Part shown: piece after piece, positions 25,926 through 34,866 of the stretch
How positions within the stretch are numbered: the stretch's first letter is position 1
How the letters are laid out: every line of letters begins with the position of its first letter
NCBI RefSeq assembly: GCF_013283645.1
Contig: NZ_JABEKV010000008.1
Span: forward strand, 62,001 to 126,000
Direction: 5' to 3'
Source: Sinorhizobium psoraleae
Lineage (GTDB): Bacteria > Pseudomonadota > Alphaproteobacteria > Rhizobiales > Rhizobiaceae
Length of the DNA: 64,000 nucleotides
Position numbers and translations under genes: made by a program
The notes under the pieces: model-generated
Database searches by the model: none
What the model was told of the DNA's origin: nothing
The model's input: the letters and a program-made list of their open reading frames with translations, nothing else

Positions 25926-28603
25926 TCAGCGTAGCGCATCGAGGAGCGCCTTGGCCCTGGCAAGGTCCTCCGTGCCGAAACCCTCGGTGAACCGGCGGTA
26001 GACCGGCGCGAGCAGATCGCGGGCCTCGGGGCGCTTATCTTGGTCGCGCCACAGCCGGGCGAGCGAGGTGCCGGCCCGAAGCTCGAGCGACGCGGCTGCT
26101 TGGTTGCGGGCGATTTCCAAGGCTTTGAGATACTCCATCTCGGCGCGATTCTCATTCTGTTGGGGAGAGAGCCGTAGGAGAAGCTCGCCCCTCAGTCTAT
26201 GGAGCTCTGATTCGTAGAGACGTTCATCGGTCTCTCTCATTGTCAACAACGCTTGATCGAGTGCTTCGAGAGCTTGCTCGGACCGGCCCGCTTGGACAAG
26301 CGCGTGGGCAAACAATGCATGGTAACATGGCAACAGCCATGTCGAATCGGTCTCGCGCCACCCGTCGAGCCCCGAACGGAGCTCGGCCAGACCCCGTTCT
26401 ACGTCTCCTTCTTCGGCCAGCACCCATCCCCAAATCACCCGGGCCATGGCCAGCCAGAATGGGTTGCGCTCCTCCTCACAGAAGACGACTGCGGCCTTAG
26501 CCGCCTTGTGGGTTCCGGCAAGGTCTCCACAGAAGTGATGCACATAGGGCGCCACGCTCAGGGCGTATGCTGTGGTCGTGGCGTGGGCGAGATCGCGCGC
26601 GAGATCGATAGCTTCCTGACTATGTTTCAGCGCCACATCAGGATAGCCCAGAAGCCATTCAATCCAGGCCAGGAAGGACAGCCCCACGGCCCGCGGATCC
26701 TGCCCATAGCGAAACGCCAGCGAGCGGTGCGCCTCCGGATCATAGAGCGCAGCAACCTGCTCCATCTGCTCCCGCGCCGCCGCGAGCTGTCCAAGATTGA
26801 GAAGCGTCAGCCCTAGCGTGCGATGCGCCACAACGATGCCATCGAGAGCCCCATGCTGTTCGGCGAGGTGCAGAAACTCTTGTGCGACGCGCCGCGCCTT
26901 CCGCTGATGCGCCTTCACCATATGATACACCCATTCGCCGTACATCGCAGGAAAGAGCTGCGTCGTATCGCTCAGAGCGCCGCAAAGCTCTCGCGCTCTC
27001 GTATAGGCCCGGGCTGTTTCGGGAGCCGCGTAGCCTTTGGCCGCTGTCAGCGGGACCGCCAGACTGATTTGAAGCAAGAGTTCTCGTTTGGCCCGTTCTG
27101 GTGTATCGGGCTGTGCTGCCAAGAGCTCCAGCCCCGCGGTTAAGTGACTGATCGCTTCCACGTTGGCCGAGCGTTCCGTTGCCCGACGTCCAGCCAATAG
27201 CCAATAGGTAATGGCCTCGTCGGTCAGTCCTGCCTTCGTGTAGTGAGCAGCAAGGACCTCAGGTTCTGCCTCGGCCTGCGCCGGGAAGTGCTCCCGCAGA
27301 ACCTGGGCGACACGCGCATGGAGCTGTTGTTTCCTGCTCCGGAGCAGGGTGGCATACGCGGCGTCTTGAACCAGCGCGTGCTTGAAGACGTAGGTCGCGT
27401 GGGGCGGGACACCACGCCGGAAGACCAGCTCCGACTTCAGCAATTGATCGAGAGAGTTCTCGAGCTCGGGCTCCGGCAGAGGCGACACGGCAGCGAGAAG
27501 CTGATGTGAAAATTCGCGGCCGATGACTGCACCAACCTGCGCAACTTCCTTTACAGGCGCAAGCCGATCCAGCCGGGCCATCAGCGAATCCTGCAGGGTG
27601 CTCGGAATTGCGAAGGGCAGCAGCGGGCCGCGTAGGACAAAGCTGCCGTTCCGCGCGACGAGGAGGTCCGATTCTAGGATTGTCTTCGTGAGCTCTTCGA
27701 TGAACAGCGGCACGCCGTCAGTCTTGATAGCGATCTGGTCGAGCACCTCCGCCGGCAGGGACTTGCCCCCGGCAACGCTCTCCACCATCGTATCGACTTG
27801 TTTACGCGTGAGGCGGTTGAGCGAGTGAAACGTCACGTGCGGGTAGTGGGTCCAGGGCGGAGCGAATTCGGGCCGGAACGTAACTACCATCAGAACCCGG
27901 AGCTTCTGCACACGGTCGACGATCTGGTCCAGGAGCTCGAGTGAACTTGGATCGATCCAGTGCGCGTCCTCGAAAATGAAGATGACCGGCCGATGCGCGG
28001 CCAGGCCGTCGACTTGATCTACCAGGACTTCCAATAGGCGCTCCTTCTGCCGCGGTGTGCTCAAATCAACCGGCGGATAGCGCGTCCCGGTTGGTACCGA
28101 AAGCAAAGCAGCAAACAGCGGCACGACCTCCGCGAGTTTGGTGGCGGATTGGGCGAGCACGGTTTCGAGCTTGTCGAGCGTGGAGTCAGCCGCGTCTTGG
28201 GGTCCGATCCCAGCGGCCCGTTCGAGCTGGTCGATAATGGGATAGAGCGTGCTGTTGCGGGTGGGGCGAACACTGATATCGCAGGCGCGTGTGCGGCCGT
28301 CGAGCCGACCAGATCACAAAACAAGACCGTTAATTGGCGGCGCTCGGCTTCGCCTTTGGGTGAGCGCACTGGCTGTTGTTCTTGGATGTCGGTTTGCTCT
28401 GGCGCTGCGTCGACTGGCTGCGTCTTACCCAGAGCAGCTATCGCGTCGAGCAGTAGCCGCCGATGGCCAACAAGCGTTACGCCCAGCTCTTTCAGGTCTT
28501 CAGCGGTGAGGTGCGGCAAGCTGCGGGCATCAATCTCATTCTCGCGGAACGAACGTTCGTACCGCTCAAGGCCCAACTCCCGAAGCCAGGCACCGACGTC
28601 CAT
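25926..28603 (-). pseudogene. SAM/adenylate cyclase/AAA-ATPase/TPR gene with internal deletion
   Basis: The 5' part starts MDVGAWLRELGLERYERSF at 28603: a SAM domain (to LLDAIAALGK) followed by the first strand of a class III cyclase (RRQLTVLFCDLVGSTA). Family sequence stops there at about 28295 and resumes in another frame as NSTLYPIIDQLERAAG, deep inside the AAA-ATPase part. The rest of the cyclase domain and the ATPase P-loop are missing. Downstream, VIFIFEDAHWIDPSSLELLD (Walker B) and some 450 residues of TPR-like helices are intact to the stop at 25926; an isolated frame of 744 codons remains open from 28160. Without catalytic cyclase residues or a Walker A motif, the product should be inactive. 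Confidence 0.8.
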
Positions 28604-28930
28604 GAATCTTTCGCCTCTGTCTCTCCGGCGTGCAAGGCTCTGTATTCTACCGCAGATTCTCGATGAAGGCGCGAGAGAATCCCGTCTCCGGCCAAAAACG
28701 TCCCGACGTCCATAACATGGCGCATTTTGCCCGTTTGGAAAGATTATGGGACGTCGGTTGTCCACCCATCCACGACGCTGGTGAAGGCGAAATTCTCGAC
28801 CCATTAGCGGCCGTAGCGATCTGGGCCTGGGGCGGCTTATACCCAATAGAAGACGATTTTGCTGACAACCATTGGCGAACGCACGAGATGATTGCGATCC
28901 TCTCGTACTCAGGAACGCTTTTCTACCGCA
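28604..28930. other. Intergenic region, nothing recognised
   Basis: About 330 bases upstream of the cyclase remnant and after the cupin gene. No gene or clear signal was found. Confidence 0.35.
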
Positions 28931-29413
28931 CTAAACCTGTTCCTGGGCGGCGAACCAAGCGGAGATCGTGGGCATGTTGCGCTCGAATCCGCCGGGTATG
29001 AAAAGATTGAGCAGCCTCGCGGTCGTCTCTCCGGTATTTCGGAAATCGTGGACGACGCCGGCCGGTATTCGCAGGAAAGTCCCCGGCGTGCAGTGCCGCC
29101 AGCAGGTGCCGACGAGGATTTCGGGCACACCCTCGAGCACATAGAAGACCTCGTCGTTTCCGACATGGCTGTGCCCACCGACACCCCTCAGGCCAGGCTC
29201 GAGTATCCACTCTGACACCGAATAGGCCGCCTCCGTCTCGGCTTCGTCGGCCTTGAACACGCCGGTGAGCAGGCCGAGCCCGTAGTGCCGCCCGTCTCCC
29301 GGCTGCAAATGGATGATGTCGCGACGGCGGTGCGACAGAACGTCCTCGCCCACGCTGTTCTCCAAGGGGGCCATGCCGGCTCTTTCAGTTCGATTTCCGT
29401 CCGCCCGGTTCAT
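28931..29413 (-). CDS. Cupin-domain protein coupled to a VOC gene
   Basis: A 160-residue cupin. The metal-binding block is GGHSHVGNDEVFYVLEGVPE with the H-x-H...E pattern; the second block is FLRIPAGVVHDFRNTGE with the last histidine. The ATG at 29413 overlaps the VOC stop by four bases (ATGA), so the pair is translationally coupled; the open frame extends further but into the VOC gene. Function is unknown, perhaps detoxification or a small-molecule oxygenase. Likely controlled by the divergent TetR gene at 29915. Confidence 0.85.
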   Translation of the reverse strand: MNRADGNRTERAGMAPLENSVGEDVLSHRRRDIIHLQPGDGRHYGLGLLTGVFKADEAETEAAYSVSEWILEPGLRGVGGHSHVGNDEVFYVLEGVPEILVGTCWRHCTPGTFLRIPAGVVHDFRNTGETTARLLNLFIPGGFERNMPTISAWFAAQEQV

Positions 29414-29859
29414 GCCCCGGTCTCCTCGTTCCAGCGGCGCTGCATCTCTTCCGGCGCCACATCCTCGATCTTCTGCGAGAGCATCCACCGATGGCCGAAG
29501 GGATCGACGACCATGGCGACGCGCTCGCCATAGGCTTGATCTGCAGCGGCACGCAGAACGACGGCCCCCGCGTCGACGGCGCGGGCAAGATCGGCATCGA
29601 CCGACAGAGTTGCGAGATGGAAGGTCACGGGAGAGCCACCGATCGTGTCTGGGCTCAGTGCACCGAAGTCGGGATACTCATCGGCAATCATGACGGTGCT
29701 TTCGCCGATCTTGAGTTCCGCGTGGCCGATCCGGCCGTCTCGCGGGTCGGTCATCCGGAAGAGCTCCTCGGCACCAAAGGCGCGAACGTAGAAATCAATC
29801 GCTGTGCGAGCATTCTTGACGATGAAATACGGGGTCAGGGACGAAATCGAGGTGGACAT
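29410..29859 (-). CDS. VOC/glyoxalase-fold protein, PhnB-like
   Basis: A 149-residue protein of two beta-alpha-beta-beta-beta modules. It begins LTPYFIVKNARTAIDFYVRA with FGAEELFRM, includes RIGHAELKIGESTVMIADEY and ends VDPFGHRWMLSQKIEDV, the pattern of PhnB-like VOC proteins. Many members bind a metal or an antibiotic; the substrate is unknown here. First gene of a two-gene operon divergent from tetR, with three tandem TTACG repeats in the promoter. Confidence 0.9.
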   Translation of the reverse strand: MSTSISSLTPYFIVKNARTAIDFYVRAFGAEELFRMTDPRDGRIGHAELKIGESTVMIADEYPDFGALSPDTIGGSPVTFHLATLSVDADLARAVDAGAVVLRAAADQAYGERVAMVVDPFGHRWMLSQKIEDVAPEEMQRRWNEETGA

Positions 29860-29887
29860 GGGCGGCCCCCTTGTCGCTGGCGTATAG

Positions 29888-29902
29888 TTACGTTACGTTA
29901 CG
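29888..29902. promoter_or_regulatory. Three tandem TTACG repeats, possible TetR operator
   Basis: TTACG occurs three times in a row (29888-29902), 12 bases before the TetR start at 29915 and 29 bases upstream of the VOC start at 29859. ACGTAACGT-like symmetry is present on the reverse strand. The position suits an operator covering both divergent promoters. Confidence 0.45.
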
Positions 29903-29914
29903 TTTTATAATTAG

Positions 29915-30520
29915 ATGAGTCAACAGCACATGAGCCCACCGAAACGGCGCGGAAGACCGCCCAACCAATTGGCGCAGGCGAAGATCCTGAAAGCGGCGCA
30001 CGACATACTGACGGAGGACGGGTTTGGCCGGCTGACCGTCGAGGCCGTTGCCGCGAGGTCCGGTGTGGGCAAGCCGACGATCTACAGGCAATGGGCGAAT
30101 GCCTCCGAACTCGCCATGGCCGCCTTGATGTCCGGAGATCCGGGCATCAGCGCAGGAGGCGGGACAAGCCTGCGATCGGCGCTCACGGGGCAGATGCGAT
30201 CGCTGATCCAGGCCTTTGCGACGACCAGAGGGCGCCAAATCGCCATGACGCTCGCGGCGGCCGACCCCGAAAGCGAATTCACCAAGGCCTTCCGCAACCA
30301 GGTCATCCTCTCGAGCCGCGAGGCCGGCCGCGCCTTGTTGCTCGAGGCTGCCGCGAGGGGAGAGATTGTGTTGCAGCAAGACCTCGAGGTGCTGCTCGAC
30401 ATGATTTACGGACCCGTCTTCTACCGGCTGCTTGTCGGGCATCGCCCACTCGACACAGGCTTTGCCGACAGCATCGTCGCGATCGCCTTGGAAGCAGTGG
30501 CGGCCCACACAGATAGGTAG
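29915..30520 (+). CDS. TetR/AcrR-family transcriptional regulator
   Basis: A 201-residue regulator. The N-terminal basic stretch PKRRGRPPNQLAQAKILKAA is followed by the helix-turn-helix GFGRLTVEAVAARSGVGKPT with IYRQWANASELAM. The C-terminal domain resembles the TetR_C family seen with VOC/YciI-like enzymes. It is divergent from the VOC-cupin pair and probably represses it through the TTACG repeats. The start is an ATG without a strong ribosome site, so weak or leaderless translation is possible. Confidence 0.88.
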   Translation: MSQQHMSPPKRRGRPPNQLAQAKILKAAHDILTEDGFGRLTVEAVAARSGVGKPTIYRQWANASELAMAALMSGDPGISAGGGTSLRSALTGQMRSLIQAFATTRGRQIAMTLAAADPESEFTKAFRNQVILSSREAGRALLLEAAARGEIVLQQDLEVLLDMIYGPVFYRLLVGHRPLDTGFADSIVAIALEAVAAHTDR

Positions 30521-30531
30521 AGAAAGCGATC

Positions 30532-31443
30532 TCAGGTCTCTTTTGAAGTCAGCTCTTTGGCCAGTTCGCCGATCGTCGAACGCAACCACTTGTGGGCCGG
30601 GTCGTGGCGGTAGCGAACGTGCCAAGCCATCTGCACCGGAAAAGTGCCGAGGGCGACCGGCGCCGGCAGCACCTTCAGCCGTGGATCCCGCTCAAGGCTC
30701 CGACAGATAAGGGTCGGCAGCGTTGCGCAGTAGTCGGTGACGGCAAGCATCTCAGGCACGGCGAGGAAGTGCGTCACGGAAACGGCAACCTCTCGCTTGA
30801 GGTTTTGTTGCGCCAATGCCTGGAAGACGCCCGCGCGCAGCCGTCCCGGCGGGAGCACGTTCACGTGCTTGAGCCGCTCATACTGTTCTCGGGAAATACG
30901 GTCTCGAACGTCGGGATGGTCCTTGCGCAGCACGCAGGCGAGGCCGTCGTCCAGAAGATGCTGGACGACAAGATTGTCCGGCGGATCGACGATCCGGCCG
31001 AGCACCATGGCCGTGGTGCCGGAAATGACGCCGGTCTCGGCGAGATCGTTGCCAAATGCAGTCATGCGGAGCTTGATGCCCGGTGCCAGCTCACGCGTCC
31101 TCGCGACGAGGGCCGGCATCAGCACAAGCTCCACGTAGCTGTTCGGGGCAAGCGTGAACAGCCGGTCCGCGTTTGCCGGCTGGAACTCCTGCTGGTTCAA
31201 GATGAGATCGTCCAGTTGCGCCAGCGCTGCTTCGATCGTTGGAGCGATTTCCTCGGCCAGTTGTGTCGGCTTTATGCCGTACCTTTCCCGGATGAACAGG
31301 GGATCCCGCAGGGTCTCGCGCAGGCGGTTCAACGAGTTGGACAGCGCCGGCTGGGTGATGCCCAGTCGCGCTGCTGCCCGTGTCACGCTCCGCTCCTCCA
31401 TCAAGGCCAGGAAAACCGGGAGGAGGTTCAGATCGTATCTCAT
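30532..31443 (-). CDS. LysR-family transcriptional regulator
   Basis: A 303-residue LysR protein. The N-terminal helix-turn-helix contains SVTRAAARLGITQPALSNSL followed by NRLRETLRDPLF, of the NodD/LinR-like type (MRYDLNLLPVFLALMEERS). The rest is the periplasmic-binding-protein-like effector domain. It is divergent from the DJ-1/PfpI-family gene at 31611, the likely target; the 167-base space contains AT-rich sequence that could hold T-N11-A sites. Confidence 0.92.
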   Translation of the reverse strand: MRYDLNLLPVFLALMEERSVTRAAARLGITQPALSNSLNRLRETLRDPLFIRERYGIKPTQLAEEIAPTIEAALAQLDDLILNQQEFQPANADRLFTLAPNSYVELVLMPALVARTRELAPGIKLRMTAFGNDLAETGVISGTTAMVLGRIVDPPDNLVVQHLLDDGLACVLRKDHPDVRDRISREQYERLKHVNVLPPGRLRAGVFQALAQQNLKREVAVSVTHFLAVPEMLAVTDYCATLPTLICRSLERDPRLKVLPAPVALGTFPVQMAWHVRYRHDPAHKWLRSTIGELAKELTSKET

Positions 31444-31610
31444 CGAGATCTAATCCCACATGAATATCTAAAATCAAAGAAGTAAATTTCTGAAATATGT
31501 AGATGGGTGCCATCATCGGCTCATCGACAAGCCGATGCGGCTGATCGAGCTCGACATCAACCGGTATGACGCCTCAAGGCGCGGCACCATCTGACGAAAG
31601 GATCCGACCG

Positions 31611-32309
31611 ATGAAAGTCCTCATGGTACTCACCTCCCACGACACTCTCGGTAACACCGGCAAGAAGACCGGCTTCTGGCTCGAGGAGCTGGCAGCGCCG
31701 TACTACGTCTTCAAGGACGCCGGCGCCGAGATCACCCTTGCCTCGCCCAAAGGCGGGCAGCCGCCTCTCGACCCGAAGAGCGACGAGCCGATGTTCCAGA
31801 GCGAGCTTACGCGGCGCTTCAGCTCCGACGAGGTTGCCAAGGCGCAGCTTGCGGAAACCGTGCGCCTGGACAGCGTCGACCAGAAGGACTTCGATACTGT
31901 CTTCTATCCCGGCGGCCACGGGCCACTCTGGGATCTGGCCGAAGATCCGAATTCGATCAAGCTGATCGAAGCCTTCATCGCGGCCGGCAAGCCGGTCGCC
32001 CTCGTTTGCCATGCACCGGGCGTCCTGCGTCACGTGAGCAATGCCGTCGGCACCCCGTTCCTTCAGGGACGCTACGTCACCGGCTTCACCAACAGCGAGG
32101 AAGAGGCTGTGGGTCTCACCAAGGTCGTGCCGTTCCTGGTCGAGGACGAGCTGATCGGCCTCGGCGCGGTCTTCTCCAAGGTCAAGGACTGGGGCGTGCA
32201 CACCGTAGTCGATGGCCAGCTCATCACCGGTCAGAACCCGGCCTCATCGAGCGAGGCAGCGGAGGCACTGGTCGCTGCTCTGGGCCAGATGAAGACGAAG
32301 ACCGCCTGA
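31611..32309 (+). CDS. DJ-1/PfpI-family type 1 glutamine amidotransferase-like protein
   Basis: A 232-residue protein of the Hsp31/YajL-like branch. It starts MKVLMVLTSHDTLGNTGKKT with GFWLEELAAPYYVF; the nucleophile elbow is PVALVCHAPGVLRHV with the catalytic cysteine, and YPGGHGPLWDLAED supplies the oxyanion-side motif. Members act as glyoxalase III or protein/nucleotide deglycases against methylglyoxal damage. The ATG at 31611 follows AAAGGA; the frame is open 15 codons upstream. Divergent from LysR. Confidence 0.92.
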   Translation: MKVLMVLTSHDTLGNTGKKTGFWLEELAAPYYVFKDAGAEITLASPKGGQPPLDPKSDEPMFQSELTRRFSSDEVAKAQLAETVRLDSVDQKDFDTVFYPGGHGPLWDLAEDPNSIKLIEAFIAAGKPVALVCHAPGVLRHVSNAVGTPFLQGRYVTGFTNSEEEAVGLTKVVPFLVEDELIGLGAVFSKVKDWGVHTVVDGQLITGQNPASSSEAAEALVAALGQMKTKTA

Positions 32310-32473
32310 GCGAGCTGAAGCATCGTGGTCTGCCGACGGCTCGCATCGGCGGATCACGTTCAGAACCCGGAGTTTGTCATGTGCTCCCCTGTTTCAATGA
32401 TATTGCTGCCGGGCGCCCGACCGGCAAGGGCATTCGACGGCTGTCTTGCGCCAAGACCGGTCGTTGCGCCTAT

Positions 32474-32546
32474 CGCGAAAGTACCTATTCTGCGGTGGCG
32501 CGAAAGTCGGATCGCAAAACTGTCGCTTTAATCGGGATTTTTGCGA
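32474..32546. promoter_or_regulatory. Repeated GCGAAAG / TCGCAAAA motifs upstream of the AraC gene
   Basis: GCGAAAGT occurs at 32474 and again 26 bases later at 32500. TCGCAAAA (32512-32519) is answered by TTTTGCGA (32539-32546) as an inverted repeat. The array ends about 50 bases before the AraC start and shares TCGCAAAA...TTTTGCGA with the perfect inverted repeat at 34945. It is a candidate binding array for the AraC protein itself. Confidence 0.45.
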
Positions 32547-32594
32547 AAGGCCGATGCGTGCGCCTAAAAAACCAGTCCGTGATAATGGTCATTC

Positions 32595-33671
32595 ATGCCT
32601 TCGATACCGTTGCCATTCGTCATCTCCCTTCTTCTCTGCCTTATCCTTGTGCGGATGATGCGGCAGGGAGAACGGAAACTCGGGCTGTTTCCTCTGCTTG
32701 TCGCCACTTTTGCCGCTCAGGCGGTCTTGTCGGGACTGAACTGGAACTTCGACTGGCATCCGGCCCGTTTTATTCAGCCGGTCGTCGCGGCGGTCCTTCC
32801 GGCGCTCTCCTTTGCAGCCTTCAATCAGCTACGCCGCAATAGGCTTGCAAGGCCCACAGACATGCTGCCGCACCTGGTACCGGCGAGCCTCGTTGCAATA
32901 CTCGTCGCCTTCTGGCGTGTGCCAATCGATATCGTTCTATTTGTTATCTATCTCGGATACGGTCTTGCGCTTCTACGGGTTGCCCGGGAAGGGCCGGGCT
33001 CTCTTTCCGCCGTGCGTATCGCCGATGAATGGACCGCTCATAAGGCGCTCGTCGCAGTGGCGGTTATGCTTGTTGCGACGGCCTTTGTCGACGCAGTAGT
33101 GTCCATCGATTTCCTCCTTGGGGATGGCGAGCGGGCCCGCACGACCCTCACCGTTGCGAGCGTTCTATGGCTCGCGGTTGCCGGGTACGCCGCCACGGTC
33201 GCGGACAATACTCGCCCCGACAATGAGGCAAATACCACTGCTGAAGATTTCGCCTCTTCCTACTCCTCACTGCCGGCATCTATAAGCATCGGGGATGACC
33301 AAGCCATAGCAAGCCGGGTCGATGCTCTAATGCTGGAGCAGCATCTCTATCGCGACCCAGACCTGACATTGGAGCGTCTTGCACGGCGTGCGGGCATCCC
33401 GGGACGCCAGATTTCCGGTGCTCTGAATCGAATTTATGGCCGCAATATCTCCCAGATTGTGAATGAATACCGGGTCAGCGATGCCAAACGACGGCTCGTC
33501 ACGACACGCGATCCGGTGACAGCCATCATGCTGGAATCGGGTTTCGGCACAAAATCGAACTTCAATCGGGAATTCTTGCGCGTCACGGGCATGACCCCGA
33601 GCAGCTATCGGCGCGCTGGCCGCGAGGCGTCTGCCGCGCCTGATGCGGGGGCGGAAGCGCCGGTCTCATAA
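32595..33671 (+). CDS. Membrane-anchored AraC-family transcriptional regulator
   Basis: A 358-residue protein. Residues 1 to about 205 contain six to seven hydrophobic segments (for example PFVISLLLCLILVRMM, ASLVAILVAFW, ALVAVAVMLVATAF), and the C-terminal 110 residues form an AraC DNA-binding domain (LTLERLARRAGIPGRQISGA and DPVTAIMLESGFGTKSNFNR). It should therefore sense something in the membrane or periplasm and act on DNA beside the membrane. It is followed 136 bases later by an exported hydrolase gene, the likely target. Confidence 0.9.
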   Translation: MPSIPLPFVISLLLCLILVRMMRQGERKLGLFPLLVATFAAQAVLSGLNWNFDWHPARFIQPVVAAVLPALSFAAFNQLRRNRLARPTDMLPHLVPASLVAILVAFWRVPIDIVLFVIYLGYGLALLRVAREGPGSLSAVRIADEWTAHKALVAVAVMLVATAFVDAVVSIDFLLGDGERARTTLTVASVLWLAVAGYAATVADNTRPDNEANTTAEDFASSYSSLPASISIGDDQAIASRVDALMLEQHLYRDPDLTLERLARRAGIPGRQISGALNRIYGRNISQIVNEYRVSDAKRRLVTTRDPVTAIMLESGFGTKSNFNREFLRVTGMTPSSYRRAGREASAAPDAGAEAPVS

Positions 33672-33807
33672 CCCTTCGCTCTCGATCGAAAGTCATCGCA
33701 CAAACGACCCGGATCGCGATCTCGAACGTCCAAGATCGCGTTCAAGGGCGCGCCGCTGTCTATTTCCGGTAAGTTCCAGGCTGACCCCACGGCCACGAGG
33801 AAATTCC

Positions 33808-34866
33808 ATGAAATTGTTGATAAAAATCGCGACGATGTTTTGCGGCACCATCTCTCCGATGCTGATGGTGCATCACTCTGCCACTGCCAGCGAATTTGTC
33901 GGCGTGCGGCAGATCGCAGCTCCCTCCAAAGAACGAGGCAGCGATCTGGCCGTGACCATCTGGTACCCGGCGGACGCGGGCGGCAAACCTGTCACAATTG
34001 GCGAAAGTGTGTTTTTTGTGGGGACGGACGCCATGCTCGAAGCCCCCATCTCGGACGGAAAATATCCACTGATCTTGTTATCCCATGGCGCTGGCCTGGG
34101 AGGCACCCCACAAGCCATGAGCTGGATAGCAACACCATTGGCGAAGCAGGGGTTCATTGTGGCGGCTCCAATTCATCCCGGGAACACGGGAGCGAACAGA
34201 TCAGCAGCAGAAACGATGAAGCTTTGGCTGAGACCAGCGGATATTAGCGCGACCTTGGATGCGGTGGAAAAGCAGCCGCTTTTCGAAAATCACCTTGAAT
34301 CCGGGAGGGTTGGCGCACTTGGGCTTTCGATGGGCGGTAACACGGCCTTGGCGCTGGCTGGCGCTCGCATCGATCCAATCCGTCTGGCGAGCTACTGTGA
34401 CACCGAGGCTTTCAATGCTTCGCTTTGCGGATGGGTCAGGCAAAGCGGCGTCGATCTTCACGCCATGGATATGCAACTGGCTGGTCGCAACAACGAAGAC
34501 AAGCGGATTGAATTTGCGATGGCAATCGATCCTGCACCGGTGGATGTCTTTCAGACCAACACCTTTTCTAAGGTTTCGATCCCCGTCAAGATCGTGAACC
34601 TTGGCCAACCAAGAACGATCCCCCGGACCGCGCTCGCTTCGGAGACTGCAAAAGCCATTCCGAAAGGCACCTATTCCACGATCGAGGATGCGAGCCATTA
34701 CAGCATGTTTGGCGAGTGCAAACCCCATGCGGCCGAGATGGCTGAGTCCGAAAAGATAGGCGATTCCATCTGCTCAGACGGCGGAGGACAGTCGCGCCTC
34801 GAAATCCATAGGCAGTTGGTCAATATGGTCACTGAGGCTTTCATTCGAGAGCTGAAAACGGACTGA
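33808..34866 (+). CDS. Exported alpha/beta hydrolase (dienelactone hydrolase-like)
   Basis: A 352-residue hydrolase. The ATG at 33808 follows AGGA and begins a signal peptide (MKLLIKIATMFCGTISPM, cleavage near ATASEF). The core starts VGVRQIAAPSKERGSDLAVT with IWYPAD; the oxyanion loop is LSHGAGLGG, the nucleophile is in GALGLSMGGNTAL and the catalytic histidine probably in DASHYSMFGE. It resembles periplasmic dienelactone hydrolase/PAF-acetylhydrolase-like esterases. The product should work in the periplasm on a small ester or lactone; it follows the membrane AraC regulator. Confidence 0.9.
   Translation: MKLLIKIATMFCGTISPMLMVHHSATASEFVGVRQIAAPSKERGSDLAVTIWYPADAGGKPVTIGESVFFVGTDAMLEAPISDGKYPLILLSHGAGLGGTPQAMSWIATPLAKQGFIVAAPIHPGNTGANRSAAETMKLWLRPADISATLDAVEKQPLFENHLESGRVGALGLSMGGNTALALAGARIDPIRLASYCDTEAFNASLCGWVRQSGVDLHAMDMQLAGRNNEDKRIEFAMAIDPAPVDVFQTNTFSKVSIPVKIVNLGQPRTIPRTALASETAKAIPKGTYSTIEDASHYSMFGECKPHAAEMAESEKIGDSICSDGGGQSRLEIHRQLVNMVTEAFIRELKTD

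Noticed and set aside
29888-29902. TTACG tandem repeats as a CRISPR array
   Set aside because: The units are 5 bases without spacers; there is no repeat-spacer structure anywhere in the window and no cas gene.
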